From Lycium barbarum (taxonomy: Eukaryota; Streptophyta; Magnoliopsida; Solanales; Solanaceae), in NCBI RefSeq assembly GCF_019175385.1, contig NC_083340.1:17806336-17870335 (forward strand): a stretch of 64,000 bases of DNA. Reading direction: 5' to 3'. The translations under genes and the position numbers were made by a program. The stretch's first letter is position 1. Every line of letters begins with the position of its first letter. The notes under the pieces were generated by a model. The model made no database searches, was not told where the DNA came from, and saw nothing but the letters and a program-made list of their open reading frames with translations. This document shows positions 33,701 to 45,678 of the stretch, piece after piece.

Positions 33701-36700
33701 TCTGCAAATATGTTCAAATAAATCACCAATAATATAGAAAAAATTATTATAATTATTATTTGAGAAGGGTATCAACACAAAAAATGATAATAGCCGCGAG
33801 ATAATCTTTAAAATGGAATCATCATCTATCTCCACATCTACTAGGCCTGCCCACCCTCAACTAATATTTGCACTGATTTTTTGTTTATATATTTCAAAGA
33901 ATGAGAAGGGTAAAAGTGTAAGAGCAATGACAAAAAACAAATAAAGTTGCCTTAGGAACATAGTGCTATGGAATCTCTATCCTATACATTTCAGGCATAA
34001 CCATCTGGAAAAACTATATATGCAGTGCTATTTTTTATGAGAGTTGCATTCTTTATTTATATATTTTAGGAAAAATCACTACAACATGAAAACATGATAG
34101 CATAAAGTATAAATATCATTACACCAATAATAAAAAACATAATCTGTAGCAAAACTACTTTTAAAACAATAAAAATCAAATTTAACGCCCAGGGCTTACG
34201 CTTTTGCTCGCGGGGTTTACCCCTCAAATTCTAGGGCGTACACCATGTGGATCTACGCCCCAGAGCGTTTTTGGTATGCCCAACCCCGGGATTCGCCTTG
34301 GGACTCTCCCCGAAAATGCCTTTGAAGACACTGATTCAAACTGAACAACCTAAAAAAAATAATGACTCACTATGCTTTTATCAGTTGTAATAAAGTAACA
34401 AATAAACATATACAAGTATATGTTGTAAGCCTTTATTTTCCAAAAGATTACAATTTATTATTTTTGCTCCTTTTCCCTTTGTACATTTGCTAAAAGCCTA
34501 AAACTATAGAAGTATCTGACAAATCAAATAGGTACGCAAAATTATTGAATCATTTTCATGAGTTTGACTAAAAGACGATTCTCAACCAAATAAGAAAAAG
34601 ATTGTAGCATGTATTCAACTCTATACATACGATAATCTTTTTGATATCGTATGGTATTGAACTCTAAATTGAAAGTGAAATATCTTCATTTCTGCTTAAT
34701 AAAAGAACAATATATGGATTAACTATCTGTATTTTTTCTCAATAAAAGAAAGAAGAAAACATTTTTATTCCTTTATATTTTTGACAATTTTATAGAGTTG
34801 AAAAGATCAGTAATTTCACCTGACTTGAAGAGATCAAAATTAAATGTTAAACTTAATGGATATTTTTCTGCTGAACATCAAAGAATCACTATAGATATTG
34901 TATAAAATATTCTAACATTTGGTTTTGTGGTCAAAATCGTGTTTTCATAATGCACGGTAATCTATGTTGCCCGGACTCTTAAAAATGCTGACGTATGTGT
35001 GTCAGATCCTTCAAAAGGTAGTGCATTTTTGGAGGACCTAACATGGGTTCGACAATATTTTTGGAGAGTCCGAGCAACATAGAAGGTAATAATATTCCGA
35101 TTCATGCATGTGTTTTTTTTTTTGGTTTCCCACCCGGTGTCCGGTACCCAGATTGGAGTCTGACTATATCCGGATTCGCGCCGCGTAGGGTCCCATTTGG
35201 GGGGAAACGCTCCCTACCAAGGATTTTTCCATACCCAAGGCTCGAACCCGAGACCTTGGTTAAGGGAGGAGGAGCCCCATCCGCTCCACCACATCCTTTG
35301 GTGGTTCATGCATGTGTTCAGTAAGTGAGGTGAACATTTCTTTAGGGATGCTCATGCATGGTTTCTTTGGAAGTTTTTTTTTTTTTGTTTTTCTGTTTTT
35401 GAGTCTTAATTACATTGAAATGAATGAAATATTTACCGTGGATTTCTTGTACTAATATTATTACAACAATTAGGCCTCAGTCGCAAACAAGTTGGGGTCC
35501 GCTCTATGAACCCTCATGACCATTTTACTTAATTTGAACTCATCTCATGCTAATATTATGCAAATACAAATAGGATATCTTTTTACTGAGGGAAAATTTA
35601 CCCTGGATTTCTAACAAATTATATTTGTATGCATGTCTGACAGAATGCTATTTTGGCTTTGGATTCGTCAGCTCTGGACATTGATCAGGTTGAAAATCTG
35701 ATAAAATTTTGCCCAACAAAAGAAGAAATGGAGACACTGAGGGTATTACCCCTTTTCTCATCCTGACAGTGCTTGCCTATTGTGATAATATTTGTATAGT
35801 GTGTCTAGTCATGTATTTTGAGTTCATAAGTAATGATAGAAATATCTTCCTGAAGTTAGCTTCAATTTTCATTCAACTCTTCTCGTTTAGAGAAAATACT
35901 TCATATTAAAGTTTTTTACCAATAGTATTAGGAACCAAGAGTCCAAACCTTCACCTTTTGCCATTATATCTAACGTTAGACTACTAGTTCAGTGAGTCAT
36001 CGGTACAGCAGTAGCCTATGATTTTATTGATGTGCCTTTTGTTGTAAGTAGCTGTGCAGATTGATGCCCATAATTCAATGACCCATTTGGCGGTTGCATG
36101 CTTATACAGTATGTACTTGCATTTATGATGTGCAAGATTATGTGTGAGATTCAATATCTAATTACAGACACCTAGTTCTGATAACTCCCTTTTCTGGTGG
36201 GCGTGGATGTGTATAAACATAGGCATGTATCATAGTCTGTCGTGTATGTGGATCCATACTTGTTTCTGCTTGATTTACCCCTACTCTGTGAACTTAGTTG
36301 TGCTACTTTCTTGACAGTGTATACTTGCCATCTGATATTGAATTGTTAATTTTTTATTTCAAAATTTGATCTTACTGGTTATTTTCTATTTTCCAGAACT
36401 ATAATGGGGACAAGGGAATGCTTGGAAAGTGTGAGCAGGTCTTCTCCAATTTGACCATATATGTGGGAACTACAAATTTCTCTATCCTCTAAGTTATGAG
36501 TAACTAACTGGATTAATACCTGTTTCAGTTTTTCCTGGAGCTGATGAAGGTCCCACGAGTTGAGTCCAAGTTACGAGTGTTTTCATTTACTATCACTTTT
36601 TCTAATCAGGTATTTGCTCTTGTACTTGTTAGCGAACTAATGTCTATGCATTCTGCCATTCATTTTTCTGTTGACTATAATATGTTGAATTGTTCAGGTG

Positions 36701-39700
36701 AAGGACTTGAGAACTAACCTGAGTACAATTAATGCTGCTACTACAGAGGTACTTTTCGTACTGTATGAAGTTTGATTCGGAACATTCTGATTTTAACTTG
36801 ATTCTAACTGCATTTCCTGGTCGAGTAGGTGAAAGAATCTGCCAAATTACGTCAGATAATGCAGACCATTCTAACATTGGGAAATGCACTGAATCAGGGT
36901 ACAGCACGAGGTACAAATTTCTAAGATCTAACTCTTTATACGAGAACAATCAGTTGTTGGGTGGACGCGCTGTGTATAATATCTTTGTTTTTTGAAATAA
37001 CATTGCAGGATCTGCTGTAGGGTTCAAGTTGGACAGTCTTCTTAAGCTTTCTGACACTCGTGCTAAAAACAACAAAATGACCTTGATGCATTATCTGTGC
37101 AAGGTAGAACTACTGCATTATGATGCCTTTCTGTTTTTACCTTTATGTACTATATAGATCAATTGTAGTTGACTTAAGTTTAAGTTGAGTTGGATTACTT
37201 TTGGCTCAATGATGATTGACAAGTAGTTCAAGATTGGGTTGACAAATTGCCAAGTTTATTTGAGCTCTATGTCATAACCCACCAAAAACTGCCACAATTT
37301 CGCACATGCTACAAGGGCGATAAGGTAGCCATGGATGGGGCTAATTGAGAGTAGGCGAGCACTTCTAGTATACTGTTCTTTTGCTCAACTATCAATAAAA
37401 TTATAATACTTTATCTGAAAAGTGTAGAGAACCTTTAGCACTAAATGAGCCACTTATTTGTTTGAAAAGACAAATTATTGGTTATTAGAATGAAATGGAT
37501 CCAAATGAAATGTTGCGCTATGCATATGAGGATTCATATAGTTGACTTCAACTATCCTGTGGTTGAGTCATAATAATAGGACTGGTCATTGTTTTAACAC
37601 GCCGAAAAAAATTAAGGATAAAGGGAACATCCCAATAAGAATTTGAAACAGCATCATACTGCTAGTTTAAGAGCTCTTAGAAACAGAGGTTGAGAAGCAT
37701 GCATCAAAGCGCCAACTCTACATCATCTCTCCAAGTTACAACCACTTAACAATTTTCTTTTTTCTTTTTCAGATATTGATGACAGCTTAAATTTGTTGCT
37801 AATTTATTCATGTACAAATAATCGATTAGCAAACACAAGTAATTTGAAGATTGATTAATACAAGCTACTCCTAGTTCGCTTATTAAGGCTTCTCATGGCA
37901 TTTGGAGAGAGATAGTGCATTTTCTTTGCTAAGACTTCTCATGGCATTTGGAGAGAGATAGTGCATTTTCTTTGCTAGCCTACTGAAAAAAGTGAGAAAA
38001 TAAGAAAGAAGGAAAGCAGATGCTGAAAATTCGCATAGGAAATTTGGGATTAACAGTTGCAATAGGGAATCAAACATAGGAAATTTGGGATTAACAGTTG
38101 CAATAGGGAATCAAGCATAGGAAATTTGGGATTAGCAGTTTTAATAGGGAGTCAAGCATAGGAAATTTGGGATTAACAGTTTTAATAGGGAATCAAGCAT
38201 AGGAAATTTGGGATGTAGGAATTTGGATTCTATGATGGAGAGCCAAGCTGGGATGGACCAGTCAATTAGCCAGCCTGGAGTTCTCTTGTGTCTCAATTCT
38301 TTTCGATATGTATGTTTCCACTTTCCACTGCGATTCCAAAGATGTAAATCTGTCTTGTTTTTGTCAGCTCCTTGCTGAGAAAATGCCAGAGTTGCTTGAT
38401 TTCGACAAGGGTCTTCTTCACTTGGAAGCTGCTTCTAAGGTACCCTTGCTATATATATGTGGTCTTCACTTGGAGTACTATTAGTGACAGTGAACTGAAA
38501 TGTTTGTTTACGTCATATTAATTGGTTAGATCCAACTGAAATCTTTGGCTGAAGAAATGCAAGCAGTGAGCAAAGGTCTTGAGAAAGTAGAACAAGAACT
38601 TACTGCATCCGACAATGATGGTGCAATATCTTCAGGCTTTCAGAAGGTAAGAAGGAGAATGGCAACATGTAAATATTTCTACTTCCTCAATGCCCTAGCT
38701 GGTTGCATGTAATTCCAGGTTTATGTTTCTTTTTAGCTTTAGATTTTAACTGTTCAAGGCCATTTGACAATGTACCTTAACAATATTTTGTAGAAAGCCT
38801 ATTCTAGTATTGCACATGATTCAGTCTATTCGACCAAAGTGATCCTAGGTTTTCTTATATGTTGAGAAGATCATAAAATGCAATGTCTAAATGTATTAAC
38901 AAATTCTCGTGATTTTCTTATGACAAAAGTGAACGAATGGCATTGTGCGGATTCCTCTTTCCCCAAGTTTCCTTCATTATACAAGGATCCTTATTTACTA
39001 TTAAAAGCTTTATTCTGGATATTCTGAGAAGAGAAAGTAAGGAAGCAGTTATACCGCTGGTGTAAAAGAGTGATGTGTCCAGAATTGGTGGTTAAAAAAC
39101 TTGATTGCAATGTCCTCTATTTGGTGTACACATAATTTTGTAAAACATCTGAAATATGTGGTTAGTTATTAATTACTTGTACATTCCTTCTCAGGTGTTG
39201 AAGAATTTCCTTGGTACTGCTGAGGCTGAAGTCAAGTCTCTCACTACTCTTTATATTGAAGTGGTGAGTTTTATTGCATTCATTTTGTCATAGTTGAAAT
39301 CCCCGTGGAAGTTTTGTCAAGTTTGCTCATTATTTTCATCCTGTAAATCTGCAGGGAAGGAGTGCAGACTCCCTATCCCTATATTTTGGCGAGGATCCAG
39401 CTCGATGCCCCTTTGAGCAAGGTTAGAACTACGCATGTTATACTTTTTCTTGCTGTCTCATCTATTAAGATATCTGGAAAAGAAAAATTACAGTCGTTTG
39501 ACTGTTTAACTATTTCAGTAGGGGTTATCAGTGATACGACTTTTTAGTAGTTTTGTCTTTAATGTGAAGACTATGGGATGCACAGTTTATGGCTTTTGTA
39601 GCATTTGTTGAGTGCATATTGCCATCGGCTAGATTTCTTGAATCGCATTTGTCCTGGTGATCTTGTTTAGTTCATGTAATCGCATGTCACAATTTAACCA

Positions 39701-40011
39701 ATGTGAAAATTGCTTCAAAAGGTTTCTCCTCAGCCAACCATTTCTTCAAATCTTATTTTGATGTTCGTGACAAATTTTGGCAGCCTTCATTTCTTTACTT
39801 TCTGAATACAGTGACACAGATTTTGGTGGTCTTCATGAAGATGTTTAAAAAATCACGTGATGAGAACGTACAGCAAGCTGATGCGGAGAGGAAGAAACTG
39901 GAGAAGGAAGCCTTGAAGGAACAAGCAGCTGCTAGTTCTTCCGGAAAGAAAGAAGTTGTCGATGCTGATAGAATAAAACTGAATTTTCGAAATCAGTTAC
40001 ATGCTGTGTGA
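26874..40011 (+). CDS. class II formin (PTEN-like/C2/FH1/FH2)
   Basis: Model join(26874..26899, 27749..27792, 27909..28612, 28695..28916, 29014..30635, 30925..31048, 33267..33338, 35644..35742, 36397..36438, 36529..36609, 36698..36748, 36829..36910, 37009..37103, 38368..38439, 38530..38646, 39195..39263, 39355..39421, 39812..40011): 3789 nt, 1262 residues, all phases consistent. N-terminal PTEN-like domain (RPPDGLLELDDRVYVFD to about residue 190) with HCERGGWP: the phosphatase Cys remains but the Arg of HCX5R is Pro, so it is probably inactive and lipid- or membrane-binding. The C2-like region runs to about 340. FH1 is about 540-818, with many Pro6-Pro14 runs that bind profilin-actin. FH2 begins near 841 (LKPLHWSKV) and keeps LGNALNQGTARGSAVGFKLD, the actin-nucleating signature. 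The C-terminal tail is basic and charged. Closest remembered group: Arabidopsis FH14/FH18-like. Exon 1 is the least certain, with alternatives 27387..27412 and 27656..27687. Intron 6 has a GC donor. Confidence 0.88.
31049..33266 (+). other. formin intron 6, GC-AG type
   Basis: The donor reads TTG|GCAAGT and the acceptor TTTTGTCAG. The exons join in phase 0 to give KVQL-IDLRRAYNC, a continuous FH2 segment. No GT donor nearby preserves this frame. The 2.2-kb intron shows no recognised transposon. Confidence 0.75.
33556..34333. mobile_element. non-autonomous hAT element in formin intron 7, 778 bp
   Basis: The perfect 8-bp duplication attcaaac flanks it (33548-33555, 34334-34341). Ends are CAATGTTTTAATAGGCG and, inverted, CAGTGTCTTCAAAGGC. 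GC-rich subterminal arms carry ggggcgtaagtcccatgg-like words on one side and the related cttacgc/gtttacccc words on the other, around an AT-rich centre. No transposase frame. Confidence 0.8.
34962..35082. mobile_element. small foldback MITE in formin intron 7
   Basis: Terminal inverted repeats ctatgttgcccggactct and agagtccgagcaacatag bound about 121 bp. The interior also pairs loosely (aaaaatg/catttttgg). Target duplication not fixed. Confidence 0.65.
35115..35304 (-). mobile_element. Au-type SINE in formin intron 7, minus strand
   Basis: Read on the minus strand: tRNA-like A box region (gtggtggagcggatgggg), B box GGTTCGAGCC, then gcgcgaatccggatatag and a 3' end accggacaccgggtggg followed by a short A tract. 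A perfect 14-bp duplication ttcatgcatgtgtt flanks it (35101-35114, 35305-35318). It is far better preserved than the related copy at 5708-5893. Confidence 0.85.
35459..35525 (-). repeat. SINE-like 3' fragment
   Basis: Contains cgcaaacaagttggggtc beside gcctcagtc and acaacaatt. On the minus strand this resembles the common plant SINE tail 'ccaacttgttt...tgaggc...ttgttg' as I remember it. No head or target duplication was found. Confidence 0.4.
37885..37976. repeat. 46-bp tandem duplication in formin intron 13
   Basis: Two head-to-tail 46-bp units (37885-37930, 37931-37976) containing cttctcatggcatttggag; they differ at one base by eye. They lie just before a second, unrelated tandem array at 38034. 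Confidence 0.85.
38034..38216. repeat. 41-bp tandem array, about 4.4 units, in formin intron 13
   Basis: Units start at 38034, 38075, 38116 and 38157, with a partial unit from 38198. Each contains cataggaaatttgggatta and a variable tail (gttgcaataggg or gttttaataggg). The first two and last two units pair by sequence, suggesting stepwise duplication. Confidence 0.85.
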
Positions 40012-41856
40012 TCAGTTCAAATTAACCAAAGCTTATAGTACTCCATAAGCTGGCAGAATATATGAAAAAACAGTTCAAAATCGGGTTAAAAGATTTACTT
40101 TCTTGATGATAGCAGCAGCCTTGGAAGGCTCTTCTCATATGTCACTGTACTTCAGTGTACAATTTAAGTTTTATAGTCAGTTATATATGTACATAATTAC
40201 CATAGTTTTATTGGCACCTTTTTTTGCCATTTAGAATCGCGCACAGTTGCCATTGTTACTCCAATTTTGTATCCCCAAGTGGAAAAATACTGAGACCTTA
40301 AGATTCAAGGGGCTTTCCAAGTTGTGCATATTGAAGTTCCATCTTGTACAAGAAAAAATCAAGAAAAACTTATCTGGAGTGGCAGATCTGTGTACTTATG
40401 TTATTTGTACTATAAACTAGTATTTAATAGCGGAGGAAGTTTTTACTATCTAAGGTCATGAAATTGAACTAATGCAGACACAAGGAATCTTGAAGCTCAA
40501 AGGAGAAAAGTTGTCTGAAATGATCACTGAGAGAATCAAATTTGAGAAAATCATGTAAATGTCTTTGCACGTATGCGGGGTGCAAATTGTTTGTTTAGAC
40601 TCTACCATTTTAAACTTTCCCCATATTTTACGTAAAAAATACCCTTAAATATACTCCTTCATTGGGGCTATCTTATCCAGGTGGCTTAAATACCTTCCTC
40701 CTTCATTAATGCTATCTAAGGTGGATGCCTAATTCCACGTGACACTGACATTTTAAGTCATCATTAGGCTATATGAACAAGTCGGGACCTCAGGGGTTCA
40801 ATATCTCACTCACTCCTTCAATTTGATGGGCTAATGCACCGGGAGGTAATGACTCTGAAAGTAGGTGGTTTGTTAAACTTTTGTAAATTAACAATTTAGG
40901 GATTTATAATGTATGAATTGTAATGCAGGGATTAGTAATATAGAGAAGGTAATGTAAGGATTAGTAACTTAAGGATTGTATAATGCGGGGATTATATAAG
41001 TATATACAATGTATAATTTAAATATTTATCTACTTCTTAAATAAAATAAAGATTTCTTACTATTATGAGAATTAATTTTATCATTTCAATGTTTTTAATT
41101 CGTATATTATTAATATTTGCATTCTTATTTCACATTCTATCGCACATAATATATTACTCATAGGCTGCTAAGAAGATTCGAAGTTGCTTGTTAGTCTTAA
41201 AGATTTCTCCCAGTACATAGTCGTCTCCCAAATCATTAGTGTTTGCCCACTATATATAGTTGTCTTCTTGATATTACCTGGTTATTAGAATTATATAATC
41301 TTGTGCTAAATCATTCGTAAAATTAAAAACATAATTGCAATGGATTGAGATGACTTCTACGTCTTTTAAATCGTTCTTTGATTCCTTTTTCCAACAAAGA
41401 AACGATCACTTCATTTGTCACTGTCGAATGCTGTTTCCAACTTGACTTCTGATTTTAGAATTATTTTAACAATATCTGTTATTTTATTGAGCTAATTATT
41501 GGACTGACATCCTTTAATTTAAGGTATGAGATCTGAGTAATCTTTATATTCAACCTTAAATGTTTCCAAAGAAAGTTAGCCGCCCTTAACAAGGCAGTCA
41601 TGAAATTAATAATGTTGACTTTAATTAATGAATTCAAACGTACACTTCTTTATGATGTAATGGAGGTCAGAAGTTATATGTTCTTTCATCATTCTTATAA
41701 CAATTACTTTCTCATTGTTAATAAATATATAAGTAGAGATAGTCTTTGATCTACCAAGGTTCCTTTCATGCGACCCAGTATTATCGACGTCATGAGCTTG
41801 ACCTTGACGGTATGATACAATTCAGCATTTTTCATTTTTTTTGGTCTTATATATTA
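40012..41856. other. formin 3' UTR and downstream intergenic sequence
   Basis: The first 200-400 bases after the stop codon are the likely 3' UTR; no single polyadenylation signal was chosen. The remainder is AT-rich with no supported gene, ending at a Stowaway MITE. Confidence 0.45.
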
Positions 41857-42118
41857 CTCCCTTTGTCCCAAAAAGATTGACACTATTCGCTTTTCGAGAG
41901 TCAAACTTTTTAATTTTGACCGTGTGATTTAACATAGAATCTTTTTTTTTTTTTTCAAAATAAAATTTACATATTTGAAAACTACGTAAAAAGTACTATA
42001 AGTCACCATAATTAATAATTTAAAATATTTAAAAGACATATGAAAAAATTACGATCAAAGAACAACTCGTTTGGCTCTCGAAAAGCGAAAAGTGCCAATC
42101 TTTTTGGGACGGAGGGAG
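41857..42118. mobile_element. Stowaway-type MITE, 262 bp
   Basis: TIRs CTCCCTTTGTCCCAAAAAG and (inverted) CTCCCTCCGTCCCAAAAAG, extending inward (cttttcgagagtcaaac versus cttttcgagagccaaac), flanked by TA on both sides. This is the standard Tc1/mariner-derived Stowaway structure. Confidence 0.88.
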
Positions 42119-42241
42119 TATCACTTTCGTCTTAATTTATGTGATAATTTTTTTTTTAAAAAATAATGCTATGTCTTTACTTAAACTTCTCAACTTATCA
42201 TTATTTTCTTTTTCGTAACTAATGGTATATTGCCGTATACA

Positions 42242-42256
42242 GATAGTCCCCACACT
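42242..42256 (-). promoter_or_regulatory. polypurine tract of the Gypsy element
   Basis: On the minus strand AGTGTGGGGACTATC abuts the residual LTR end at 42234-42241 (cgtataca on the plus strand). This is the expected place for plus-strand priming. Confidence 0.6.
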
Positions 42257-42382
42257 TCCCGGATCACCGATCTATCGGAGCAATGGGAAGTGGATGAATC
42301 ACGAAACCGGTGACTCCGTTAGCTCGTTGTTATCTTCTCATTTTGGCGGGAACGGTTGCGTCACGTCTCCCTTTTCAGCGGC

Positions 42383-42523
42383 CACGTGTCCTATCCCGGA
42401 TGGTCCGCTCTGACAATTGCCGCATGCACGTCGTTTCGAGTCGTTTCTCATTAATTATGGGGGCACGTGGCGCTCCCGGATTGGCCGGGGAATCGTAACC
42501 GCCACAGTGCCATGCCTATATAA
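42383..42523 (+). promoter_or_regulatory. putative promoter of the antisense reading frame
   Basis: TATATAA at 42517-42523 in a GC-richer context (gcctatataaggccc), with two CACGTG G-box motifs upstream (42383-42388, 42464-42469). The spacing suggests transcription from about 42550, leaving a leader of about 280 bases before the ATG at 42832. Confidence 0.55.
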
Positions 42524-42831
42524 GGCCCTTCCATTTCATCATTTGAACATTTAGTTCTTTGATTAATCTTTTCCGCTTCAAACGTTCCGCCTTTTACACA
42601 TTCAATATCTTTGCTCATAATCATCTGAAAAACTTGATTCTTGTTGATCTGCTGTTTGCATTACGTGAAAAGGATCGATACCGCCGCCTTCTCTACTTGT
42701 TATTCTCGCCTATTGTTGCTTCCTTCTGTAGCTTTTGCCATTTTTTGAACCTTTTGGTTGTTCCCTTCGCTCTTTTGCCTTCTTTATCTCATTTTTCGAA
42801 TCCATTCAACTTCTTCCTTTCATATTTCCCA

Positions 42832-45678
42832 ATGTCTGAAGCCACTTCCCATGACATTCCCTCGGTTTCATCCCCAGGAACCGAGGCCGTATCTCCGGCT
42901 AAAGCAAAGAGCTCCTTCGAGCCTACAGCCTCGAATATTATACCGGCCAAATTCAACTTCAACAAAGACCTCGAGGTTGAAAAACCTTCGTCGGTGTCCG
43001 ACAGGGGGTTCGATGTGAGACGATACCCCTCCTCCATTACCGAGGATAAGCTCGACCTGGTCCGGGCTGACTGCGCATACGCGTTCGGTTCAAGTTTTCG
43101 CCCCTGGGCCAGGCGAATCAGTTACGACCACCGGAAAGGCTTTTTGTACATTTACACCTACGCCTTCACTCTCAAACTCGACCCTCCGATCGACCCGGTT
43201 ATCTTAGACATGTGTCGGACTTACGGTGTGACCTTGGCCCAAATCGGTCCGATTGTTTGGAGGGTCGTGGCGTGCCTCCGACTACTGGCCAATAACGCCG
43301 AGAAAGAGTTCACGTTGGCCTACTTGATACGCCTATATTCCCCGAGGCTATTCCGGGGAGGCGTAATAAAATTAGCAAAACGCAGCCGGAACCCTTTTTT
43401 CTCGAAGATGGATGAAGACAGAGACCGAGGCTGGTTGGAGCGGTTCGTCCGGGTGCGGACCTCGTACATCATTCCGAATGATTTCATGCCCTTCCCGGAA
43501 GAGTGGAACAACAAGCGTAAGCCTGAACTTCGAGTTATTGCCTTTGTATATTTTGTCATTCTTCGGTCTTATTTTCTCACTGCTTTTCTTATTTTTATTA
43601 GCCAACGGATACATTCCTCCGGTCGTCCGTAACCTGAATGAATGGGTCATGACACTCCTCAGCCAGTATGACCACGACAACCGAACATGGGCCCACCTGT
43701 CACGCGGCCGATGGGTCGCCCAAAACCACGGTAGTGCTTTGCTTTTACCCGTGTTCACTGCATTTTTCACTATCCGTACTCATTGTCTCTTCGGCTTTCA
43801 GGTTTGCCCAAAGGTTCGGTGGATCCAAGACCGGAGTCGGGCGCCGAACCCACAACGTCGGCATCTGAGTTCGATTCAGCGGGTGCGTCTCGTGCCCTTG
43901 CTGCTGCTGCTGCCGCCATAAGAAAGAGGCCCTCGGAGAGGGGGCAAAAGTTGAAGAAGAGGGCGAGGAGCGTCGCCCAGACATCCCGGGATGAAGCAGA
44001 GCCCGATATTATTATTCGGAGAGTTGATGCCGATTCTCCCGTGACTCCGATCCCTGAGGAGGCCGTTGCCGTTTCACCTCTTCCTTCTGCTGCTGAAGGA
44101 CTTCTGGTCCCGGTCTCACAAACAGGTGCGGAAGAAATTCTTTCCCCTGCTCCTCTAAGGTCGATTGACTTTGTCGACATTACAGGTGAAACTTCTTCTG
44201 AAGAAGCTCCCCTGCAAAGGATAAGGAGGTCCGGGGAGGCGGCCACTGTTGAAGTCGGTCAAAGGACTGGGCCGGTCCAGGAGATCGAAGTCCCCGTTGA
44301 CGTTGATCTGATGCCCGAGCATGAGCCTGCTGCAACTACGGAACCCCCGAGCTTTGCCGAAGATATTGAGGCTGCTCCAAGTTCCTCTACCCCGGCTCCA
44401 CGGCCTGACGATTTTGACGATATGTCTCGGGCACCCCTCCCGCTACCGGCGAAGCTGCGGGATTCGGGCATCTCCCTATCCCTCGGGCCACGAGGTCGGC
44501 CAGCCTATCCTCCGAATCTGGGGCTAGGGACAACTTGTTGGGTATTTTCCCGGTGCCAAGCGTGGAACCGAGGAGAACAAAGTCGGTCGTGGTCACCGTC
44601 CCCGAGGACTGCAACTTCCTTTCTCGCCCGGTGGGCGTAGCGAGCTATCTGAGGCCTCTTGTCTCGGATTCGGACAAGCAGAAGATGACCGGGGTCACCT
44701 GGCAATGCCACATCAACGAGGGTATGCATGCGGGCAACCGGGTAGGATTTTAAGCTGTTTCTGCTCACCTTTACTGAGGATTTTAACCCTGTCCCGTTCA
44801 AGTTTTTAACTTGCTTTCTTTTGCAGAGTGTGGTGCTTGTCAACGAGGCCTTCGTCCGCGCCCAGCAAGAGATGGATGATCTTAAGGTCCAATTGGATGC
44901 CTAAGGCCGGGAAACGGAGAAGTATCTGCACCTTCTTCGGGAGAAGGAGGAGGAGTTGAGCCGAGCAGTCGCTCTTTCCAATCTTCAGCCCGAGCTTGAC
45001 GCAGCGAAGGCCGAGAACTGTCAGCTGATGAGTGAACTGGTCGCCATGACCGAATACAATCGGAGCCTCGAAGCTGAGAAGATCGGCCTTAACCGGGATA
45101 ACGCTCAAATTTCCTCGAGGCTCGGTGATCTTGAGGCCACTTTCTCCAAACTCCGGGAGGAGCTAGATTTGGTGAAGTCGGACGCTGTGAGCTTGGCCGA
45201 GAGGAACCGACTGCTCGAATCTGAGAGTGTCCGGTATCAAGAGCGTGCTAGGGTGTTCGAAGAGAAAGCGGAGAGCCGGGCCAGGATGTGCGATGATCTG
45301 AAGAACGAACTTAAGGAAACGACCGATGCAAATGACACCCTCCAGGCCGAGCTTCAATCGGCCATCCAGATGCAGAATGTTCTTCGGGAGGCTCGAGACG
45401 CCCTAGCAGCGAAGTTAGCCCAGGCCGAGGCTGATTTGGATGAGGCTCTGAAGAGCGTCGAGGCCGCCGAGGCTCAGGCTACTATTGTTGCTGAGTACGA
45501 GAAGTGGAAGTCCCGGAGGATTACTCTCGAGCAAGCCGAGCATGGCTTTACCGATCTTCCGGCCCTTATTTCCGAGGCTAAAAGGGTCGAAGGAGAGGCT
45601 AAGGATGCTCTTGGTTCTGACTCCGATGACTCTGAGCGGACAGAGTCTGAGCGCTCCGGTTCCAGCCATTCCGAGTAG
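42832..45678 (+). pseudogene. antisense additional ORF of the Gypsy element (putative 'gypsy type transposon' domain)
   Basis: Model join(42832..43516, 43602..43730, 43802..44741, 44827..45678), all GT-AG. ATG 42832 (MSEATSHDIPS) is chosen over 42559, whose extra codons look like leader. The first ~270 residues form a globular domain (FDVRRYPSSITEDKLDLVRA, LFRGGVIKL, AEKEFTLAYLIRLYSPRLF) that I recognise as the plant 'putative gypsy type transposon' domain (PF04195 as remembered). A Ser/Pro/Glu-rich linker follows, then a long coiled coil in exon 4 ending in an acidic Ser-rich tail. It is broken by a frameshift at about 44480-44530 and an in-frame stop near 44903. It lies head-on to the element's pol genes and carries its own TATA box. 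Function unknown; such antisense frames are known in Tat elements. Confidence 0.75.

Noticed and set aside
38034..38216. Regular repeats resembling a CRISPR array
   Set aside because: Head-to-tail tandem units without spacers, inside a plant intron.
42559..42831. Earlier in-frame ATG for the antisense Gypsy frame
   Set aside because: The extra ~90 residues are leader-like (Phe/Leu-rich, followed by the better start MSEATSHD) and begin very close to the predicted transcription start.
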